The notes under the pieces: generated by a model
The model's input: only the letters and a program-made list of their open reading frames with translations
Databases searched by the model: none
What the model was told of the DNA's origin: nothing
Position numbers and translations under genes: made by a program
From: JBFXDW01 sp050180745
GTDB lineage: Bacteria; Pseudomonadota; Alphaproteobacteria; UBA9219
Reading direction: 5' to 3'
Length of the DNA stretch: 10,913 bases
Assembly (NCBI GenBank): GCA_050180745.1
Contig: JBFXDW010000062.1
Span: 1-10,913 of the forward strand
Shown: piece after piece, positions 6,753 to 10,913 of the stretch
Layout: every line of letters begins with the position of its first letter
Position numbering within the stretch: position 1 is the first letter of the stretch

Positions 6753-6905
6753 GGGGTCAGGGATCGGTTGGGGAAAGCTTAGTTGCTTTTCCTCTCCCTG
6801 TCCTTTTTAAATTCCTCCGTCATTCCCGCCTACGCGGGAATGACGGAAATGTTGTTAAGGACAGGGAGAGAAAAAACAACGAAGCTTTCCCCAATCCCCG
6901 ACCCC
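6753..6905. repeat. Three-tier concentric palindrome between ftsH and glmM
   Basis: Three inverted-repeat tiers share nearly one centre (about 6831). The inner tier is 13 bp perfect (6817-6829 and 6834-6846, CCGTCATTCCCGC, 4-nt loop). The middle tier is 38 nt against 38 nt without gaps (6768-6805 and 6857-6894), 35 of 38 complementary, including perfect 13-bp (TTGGGGAAAGCTT) and 14-bp (CTCTCCCTGTCCTT) blocks. The outer tier is 11 nt (6753-6763 and 6895-6905) with one mismatch, after a 4-nt indel. The inner core belongs to a kind of CATTCCCGC...GCGGGAATG palindrome that is common between genes in proteobacteria. No ORF of note is inside. It may be a small non-autonomous palindromic element. 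Confidence 0.85.
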
Positions 6906-6926
6906 CGCCCCCCAACCCCCGTCCCC
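6889..6926. other. Cluster of six C-tracts before glmM (possible G-quadruplex on - strand)
   Basis: Six runs of four to six C residues lie at 6889-6892, 6896-6899, 6902-6906, 6908-6913, 6916-6920 and 6923-6926, with spacers of 1-3 nt. The - strand therefore carries six G-runs of at least four with very short loops, which satisfies simple G-quadruplex patterns; the + strand could form an i-motif. The cluster overlaps the right arm of the palindrome and ends 18 nt before the glmM ATG. The structure is predicted from pattern only. Confidence 0.6.
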
Positions 6927-6944
6927 TAAAAAAGGTCCAAAAAC

Positions 6945-8276
6945 ATGACTCGTAAATATTTCGGCACCGACGGCATAAGAGGCCGCGCTAATCAAGAACC
7001 CATGACAGCCACAACGGCCTTGTCTTTAGCTATGGCAACAGCCCAGCTATTCCGTCGCGGCAATCATCGCCATCGTGTGGTTATTGGCAAAGACACGCGC
7101 CTTTCAGGCTATCTTCTGGAGCCAGCGCTAACAGCAGGCTTCATCGCACAAGGCATGGATGTCCTCCTTTTAGGGCCTCTGCCAACGCCTGCCGTAGCCA
7201 TGCTCACCAAAAGCCTGCGTGGCGATATAGGCGTAATGATTTCCGCATCTCACAATCCTTACGAAGATAACGGCATCAAATTATTCGGCCCCGATGGCTG
7301 CAAACTCTCGGACGAATTAGAACTTCAAATCGAAGCCCTCATGGACCAAGGCGTAGGCGAACTGCCCCCACCTTCGGCTCTGGGCAAAGCTGCGCGCCTC
7401 GAAGATGCGCGTGGGCGCTATGTTGAGTTCATCAAAGGCACGACACCTTGTAACTTTAATCTAAATGGCCTCAAAATCGTTGTCGATTGCGCCAATGGTG
7501 CCGCCTATAAAGTTGCTCCGACAGTTTTATGGGAACTTGGTGCCGAGGTTATTAAAATCGGAGTCGAACCCAATGGCCGCAACATCAACGATAAATGCGG
7601 CGCAACAAACACAGACCTACTGAGCGAAACCGTTGTACTGCATGGAGCCGACATCGGCATCGCGCTTGATGGCGATGCGGACCGTTTAATCATTGTCGAT
7701 GAGATGGGCAAAAAAATAGATGGCGATCAGCTTATGGCTCTGATGGCTCTATCATGGGCAAAAAAGGGCAAACTCAAAAACAACAAGCTAGTTGCTACGG
7801 TCATGTCCAATCTAGGACTCGAACGCGCTCTTCAAGACAACAATATCGAGCTTATCCGCACGCCTGTCGGAGACCGCTATGTCGTGGAAGCCATGAAAGC
7901 CCATGATTGCAATCTCGGCGGCGAACAATCGGGACATCTCGTTCTCAGTGACTTCTCAACAACGGGAGATGGGCTTTTGGCCGCGCTTCAAGTGCTGGCG
8001 GCCATCCAAGAAAAAGGCCAACCCGCAAGCCAAGCCTGCGCTCTTTTCACGCCAGTTCCCCAGCTTTTAAAAAGCGTGCGGGTTCAAGGTGATGCCATGA
8101 ATGATCCCGCCTTTCAAACAGCTATCAAAGAAGCAGAAAAGACGCTTAACAACAACGGCCGCCTTGTGGTGCGCAAATCTGGAACCGAGAACCTGATCCG
8201 CGTTATGGCCGAAGGCGATGACAGAGCCCTTGTCGAAAAAATCGTAAATGATTTAATCAGGATGGTTGCGGCTTAG
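6945..8276 (+). CDS. glmM: Phosphoglucosamine mutase GlmM
   Basis: GlmM interconverts glucosamine-6-phosphate and glucosamine-1-phosphate on the way to UDP-GlcNAc, the precursor of peptidoglycan and lipopolysaccharide. The 443-aa length is normal. It begins with MTRKYFGTDGIRG, the standard N-terminus. The active-site phosphoserine is S102 in MISASHNPYEDNGIK (98-112). The Mg-binding loop is DGDADR (242-247), the sugar-binding loop GGEQSGH (325-331) and the phosphate-binding loop RKSGTENLI (410-418). AGG at 6932-6934 gives a modest ribosome site 10 nt before the ATG. No gene such as folP lies between ftsH and glmM. The 3' end overlaps the opposite-strand gene by 20 bp. A short hairpin (cggct at 8269-8273, agccg at 8278-8282) holds the stop codon in its loop and is a weak terminator candidate at best. 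Confidence 0.97.
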   Translation: MTRKYFGTDGIRGRANQEPMTATTALSLAMATAQLFRRGNHRHRVVIGKDTRLSGYLLEPALTAGFIAQGMDVLLLGPLPTPAVAMLTKSLRGDIGVMISASHNPYEDNGIKLFGPDGCKLSDELELQIEALMDQGVGELPPPSALGKAARLEDARGRYVEFIKGTTPCNFNLNGLKIVVDCANGAAYKVAPTVLWELGAEVIKIGVEPNGRNINDKCGATNTDLLSETVVLHGADIGIALDGDADRLIIVDEMGKKIDGDQLMALMALSWAKKGKLKNNKLVATVMSNLGLERALQDNNIELIRTPVGDRYVVEAMKAHDCNLGGEQSGHLVLSDFSTTGDGLLAALQVLAAIQEKGQPASQACALFTPVPQLLKSVRVQGDAMNDPAFQTAIKEAEKTLNNNGRLVVRKSGTENLIRVMAEGDDRALVEKIVNDLIRMVAA

Positions 8277-9120
8277 AAGCCGGTGGTTTTGCCGCTACCT
8301 CTTGGCGTTCTTTTTCGTTTGGGTGCTGGGGAAGCGTCAGTTTTTCTTTGGCCTTCTTGATCCCCCTTCCGGGAAGCCCCACAGCAAAACCAACACCATT
8401 TACAGTATTACCGATGCCCCTTAAAGCCATTCCGAAAACCCATCCGACTTTTGAACGACACAAATCCTCGCCAGCCTTTTTAATGGGCGTTCCAACGGAT
8501 CTAACTATCCCTTCTACGCCCGAAGAAGCAACTTCTGGAAGATTAACGGGCAATAGCGCAACATTCTTAATTGTTTTAGGCAAAGATCGCGTGAAATAAC
8601 GTTCTGGATGGCCATCCCGAGTATGTTCGAGAAGACCCCCAGCTTGCTCCCAAACAATGCTTGCAGGCAACGTAGCTGGATTAAAAGACGAAATCTTTTG
8701 AAGAGTAACAAGCACACCTGCCGCATCAAAAACTTGCCCCAGACCCTCAATGACCCCATCCTCAGCAGGAGCTTCTAACCCTATTATGTTGACATCAACA
8801 AAAGCCATTCCATCCCTAAAAACCTCTCCTGCAGAAACCCACTGAGTCGGCAAGCTTGGACCACCAACGAGACCCGTTTCGTCTAACAGAGACGCTGTAT
8901 CTTGAACAAAACCGACGCTGCTTCCAATAAAACCTTTAGGAAGTGTAACCAATAATTCTTTGGCTGCATTCAAAAAAGGGCTGCCCTCTTGCTGAACAGC
9001 AAGAGCCTTACCGGACGGACCCGTTTCTGCCCTAAGCTTAGGCACACCTCCAAAGCCGGAAAACACAAGGAAAGCTGTTGTTCCTGCAATAATTTTTTTT
9101 GGTATAGAGAAACCAGCCAT
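8257..9120 (-). CDS. Putative exported protein of unknown function
   Basis: I do not recognise this 287-aa protein. It starts at 9120 (complement) with TAAGG about 9 nt upstream. The N-terminus looks like a Sec signal peptide: KK at 8-9, a hydrophobic stretch at about 10-25, then VPKLRAE with a possible cleavage after A31. The mature part is rich in Gly, Val, Ala and Leu with short amphipathic segments. It shows imperfect internal repetition: GVEGIVRSVGTPIKKAGEDL (201-220) resembles GVGFAVGLPGRGIKKAKEKL (242-261). The last 25 residues are charged and proline-rich (KPPASKPQPS). There is one cysteine, C221, and no enzyme motif. It may be periplasmic or membrane-surface associated. It is read convergently with glmM and overlaps it by 20 bp. 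A terminator lies between it and the upstream - strand genes, so it probably has its own promoter within 9121-9282. Confidence 0.65.
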   Translation of the reverse strand: MAGFSIPKKIIAGTTAFLVFSGFGGVPKLRAETGPSGKALAVQQEGSPFLNAAKELLVTLPKGFIGSSVGFVQDTASLLDETGLVGGPSLPTQWVSAGEVFRDGMAFVDVNIIGLEAPAEDGVIEGLGQVFDAAGVLVTLQKISSFNPATLPASIVWEQAGGLLEHTRDGHPERYFTRSLPKTIKNVALLPVNLPEVASSGVEGIVRSVGTPIKKAGEDLCRSKVGWVFGMALRGIGNTVNGVGFAVGLPGRGIKKAKEKLTLPQHPNEKERQEVAAKPPASKPQPS

Positions 9121-9192
9121 ATCCTATTGCCTTAAAATAAGCATAAAAAATGAAGTTAGAGCCCAAAGCGTATCGTCATATAAACACGCCCC

Positions 9193-9223
9193 AAGGATAG
9201 CATATTTATATGAATTTATCCTT
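9193..9223. repeat. AT-rich palindrome upstream of the exported-protein gene
   Basis: AAGGATA (9193-9199) pairs with TATCCTT (9217-9223), and inside it CATAT (9201-9205) pairs with ATATG (9208-9212). It lies 73-103 bp upstream of the 9120 start on the - strand, where an operator or promoter would be expected; on that strand TATAAA (9210-9205) is a possible -10 box without a good -35. The rest of 9121-9282 shows nothing else clear. Confidence 0.35.
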
Positions 9224-9282
9224 ATTCATAAATGATTTCACAGAAGAACTGTGTCTTTCTATAACAAATTGAAAAGATTAAC

Positions 9283-9318
9283 AAAAAACGCCCTCTCTTC
9301 ATGAGAAAGGGCGTTTTT
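9283..9318 (-). terminator. Rho-independent terminator, probably bidirectional
   Basis: ACGCCCT and AGGGCGT form the core stem of a hairpin with A-runs on the left and T-runs on the right. It can therefore act in both directions. On the - strand the stem runs into six T residues and lies 21 bp after the stop of the 224-aa gene, which it most likely terminates. Confidence 0.85.
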
Positions 9319-9339
9319 AAAAGAATTTACCCGTAAGGC

Positions 9340-10014
9340 TCAGCCAAACTCACCCGGAGGAGGATCAACTGGAACATGAAGGTCTTCAAGCAACAAATCC
9401 TCGTTCGTGAGTTTCATCTGGCCAATTGTGAATTCCTCATTCGCTCCAAGCTCAGAATCAAACACTTCCGTCTCATAAGGCGCAACCTTGATGTCTGTGC
9501 GGAAAAGCGCGTTCTTGAAAAGAACCGTCGCCGTCAGTGTAAACAGGTTATCACGCCCAATACCCTTATAGGTAACAGCCATAAGTTTTTCGGCAACATC
9601 GGCTTTTTCTTGATCCGTAGCACCATCGAGCCACGTAACCTCTTCGGGTTTTTCAACGATGATAAACCGCCCCAATTGGCCCCGCACAAAATGGAAAAAG
9701 AACTTGGCATACGGCACAAGCGTTTTCCGGTCCAGTTTAATTGGCGCTTTTTCATTTACTGAATAGATTGGCTCATTCGTCCAATTCATAATGTTCAGAT
9801 CCCCCGGCTTATAAAGCACATAGCGCACATTAGGGGGAGGCAAGGTCATGTCTGTTAAAGCATAAAGCTTATACTCTTCATAAAACGGAAGCGCCGCCAC
9901 CTGTACCAACGTCTTGTCCACAGGCACCGTGATCGGCAATAAGTCCCGCGCAATTTCCGCTAAGAACGCCTTTGTGTCTTCAGGGGACATGGTTTCATAG
10001 GTCATATCGAACAT
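9340..10014 (-). CDS. Protein of unknown function downstream of Hsp70-family gene
   Basis: I do not recognise this 224-aa protein. The start at 10014 (complement) is well supported by AAGGAG 8 nt upstream, one of the best ribosome sites in the window. It has no signal peptide or membrane helix and is likely cytosolic. The N-terminal part is acidic and helical (MSPEDTKAFLAEIARDLLP). The middle looks like beta-strand alternation (KFFFHFVRGQLGRFIIVEKPEEVTW is typical in style), and the last third has more strands (FTLTATVLFKNALFRTDIKV) and an acidic, proline-ended tail (VPVDPPPGEFG). It begins 59 bp after the Hsp70-family stop codon on the same strand, with a terminator behind it, so the two probably form an operon. 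By position it may be a partner or client of that chaperone, but nothing in its own sequence proves this. Confidence 0.7.
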   Translation of the reverse strand: MFDMTYETMSPEDTKAFLAEIARDLLPITVPVDKTLVQVAALPFYEEYKLYALTDMTLPPPNVRYVLYKPGDLNIMNWTNEPIYSVNEKAPIKLDRKTLVPYAKFFFHFVRGQLGRFIIVEKPEEVTWLDGATDQEKADVAEKLMAVTYKGIGRDNLFTLTATVLFKNALFRTDIKVAPYETEVFDSELGANEEFTIGQMKLTNEDLLLEDLHVPVDPPPGEFG

Positions 10015-10039
10015 AGTATAAACTCCTTAGATCAGATGG

Positions 10040-10055
10040 GGTGCAGTATAGCACC
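10040..10055. repeat. Small intercistronic hairpin
   Basis: GGTGC (10040-10044) and GCACC (10051-10055) form a perfect 5-bp stem with a 6-nt loop between the Hsp70-family gene and the 224-aa gene. On the - strand no T-run follows, so read-through is expected. It may set relative expression or have no role. Confidence 0.35.
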
Positions 10056-10073
10056 TTTTAAGTTAGCGAATCG

Positions 10074-10913
10074 TTACCCTTTGATAATTGTTGCAAGTTC
10101 ATTCACAGTATCGCTCGCCCCCAAAGCAACACGAGCCGCATTAAGTTTGAGAACAATCTCACGCAAAGCACCCAATTTATCCATATTAGCCTGACCCTCT
10201 TTGACCAATGCCTCAAAGGCCTTTCTGTCAGCAAAAAGCCATGACTCCTCAGACAGCTTATTAAACCACGCTTTAACGTAGGCTTCATTGCGCCAAGCCA
10301 CAGTAAAGAAAATACGGCGCATCTCAGACAAGCACAGCTGACCCGCAGAAAAATGCGCTGGGATTGCAGCATCAATAATCTCTTGAATCTTCTCACTCAG
10401 CTCATCAAAAGCTTTGCGCTCTTTGTCATTAGACGAACTCCGGCACACACGATTGAACGCAAAAATAATCTTGCCTAAATGCCGCTGCATCAAAGGCGCC
10501 GCATATTTAAGACCAAGCTTCAGGGTGTCTTGTCGAATAAAGCGACCCTCTTCTGAAATCTGCCGCATCATCTCGGCATCTTCTGCAAAATCTTCAAGCA
10601 TTTCGATTTGTTCTTCAATGCGCGTTTTAAGAAAATTAATGTCTGCATTTTCCGAAGGACCAACAGCAGCGGCCAGATCACCCCATTCTTCTTTCGCACG
10701 CTTAAGGATAGCCTTAGTAAAAGCATATCCCGATGTCCCCGCATAGGATATCTGGCCCGCCTGCGGCGCATAAAAACGAGGAGCAGGTAATTCTATATCC
10801 TGAGCAGGCAACTTAACCGATGCCTGCAAAATGCCGCTCTCGTTCATACGCCACGAGAAAATAATCTGATCGCCCGCACATATTTCTTTGCCTATAGGTA
10901 AATCTGATCCTTC
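10074..10913 (-). CDS. Divergent Hsp70-family protein, C-terminal part (runs off window)
   Basis: The frame stays open to the window edge, giving 279 visible residues, so the internal ATG at 10847 is not the start. The first visible residues include LPIGKEICAGDQIIFSWRMN, then ESGILQASVKLP. This matches the end of the Hsp70 substrate-binding beta-domain, where DnaK has a pattern of I..GQ.I.V.F.ID.NGIL.V.A. The remaining roughly 220 residues are charged and mainly helical, with coiled-coil-like stretches (RIEEQIEMLEDFAEDAEMMR), and do not look like the canonical DnaK lid. The protein ends in NELATIIKG without a DnaK-type acidic tail. It is therefore an Hsp70 relative rather than DnaK itself. 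The ATPase domain should lie beyond the window. The 224-aa gene follows after 59 bp. Confidence 0.68.
   Translation of the reverse strand, partial: EGSDLPIGKEICAGDQIIFSWRMNESGILQASVKLPAQDIELPAPRFYAPQAGQISYAGTSGYAFTKAILKRAKEEWGDLAAAVGPSENADINFLKTRIEEQIEMLEDFAEDAEMMRQISEEGRFIRQDTLKLGLKYAAPLMQRHLGKIIFAFNRVCRSSSNDKERKAFDELSEKIQEIIDAAIPAHFSAGQLCLSEMRRIFFTVAWRNEAYVKAWFNKLSEESWLFADRKAFEALVKEGQANMDKLGALREIVLKLNAARVALGASDTVNELATIIKG

Noticed and set aside
8269..8282. Hairpin over the glmM stop as a terminator
   Set aside because: The stem is only 5 bp and the following T-run is four bases and displaced; too weak to list as a terminator.
10845..10847. ATG as start of a 257-aa protein
   Set aside because: The frame continues upstream to the window edge with residues that match Hsp70, so this methionine is internal.

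Overview
The window is a stretch of bacterial chromosome that most resembles an alphaproteobacterium of moderate GC content. This rests on the order rpsP-rimM-trmD-rplS followed by tilS-ftsH-glmM, on two TTG-started genes (tilS, ftsH) and on the extended C-terminal tails of S16 and L19. I cannot name the genus. All assignments come from reading motifs by eye; no database search was run.

Region 1 (1-3535, + strand) is a ribosome and tRNA maturation cluster: rpsP (5' end cut off by the window), rimM, trmD and rplS. Two genes that do not belong to the usual cluster sit inside it. One encodes an uncharacterised, probably four-helix membrane protein between rpsP and rimM. The other encodes a cytosolic C39-like papain-fold cysteine peptidase between rimM and trmD, whose start overlaps the rimM stop. 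A good intrinsic terminator follows rpsP and another follows rplS. rplS also seems to have its own promoter and a structured leader.

Region 2 (3550-8276, + strand) holds tilS (tRNA-Ile lysidine synthetase), ftsH (membrane AAA+ zinc protease) and glmM (phosphoglucosamine mutase). ftsH is preceded by a promoter that resembles both the housekeeping consensus and, more strikingly, the heat-shock (RpoH/sigma-32) consensus. A 17-bp perfect hairpin follows in its leader. The ftsH-glmM gap contains a 153-nt, three-tier concentric palindrome, and then a run of six C-tracts just before glmM.

Region 3 (8257-10913, - strand) is accessory. It contains, in transcription order, the C-terminal part of a divergent Hsp70-family protein (running off the window), a 224-aa protein of unknown function probably in the same operon and ended by a strong terminator, and a separately placed 287-aa protein with a putative signal peptide. 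The last gene runs tail to tail into glmM with a 20-bp overlap.

No tRNA, rRNA, CRISPR array, transposase or phage gene was seen. No stretch over 300 bases lacks a gene. The most interesting items are the peptidase coupled to rimM, the nested palindrome and C-tracts between ftsH and glmM, the heat-shock-like ftsH promoter, and the divergent Hsp70 with its unknown partner.
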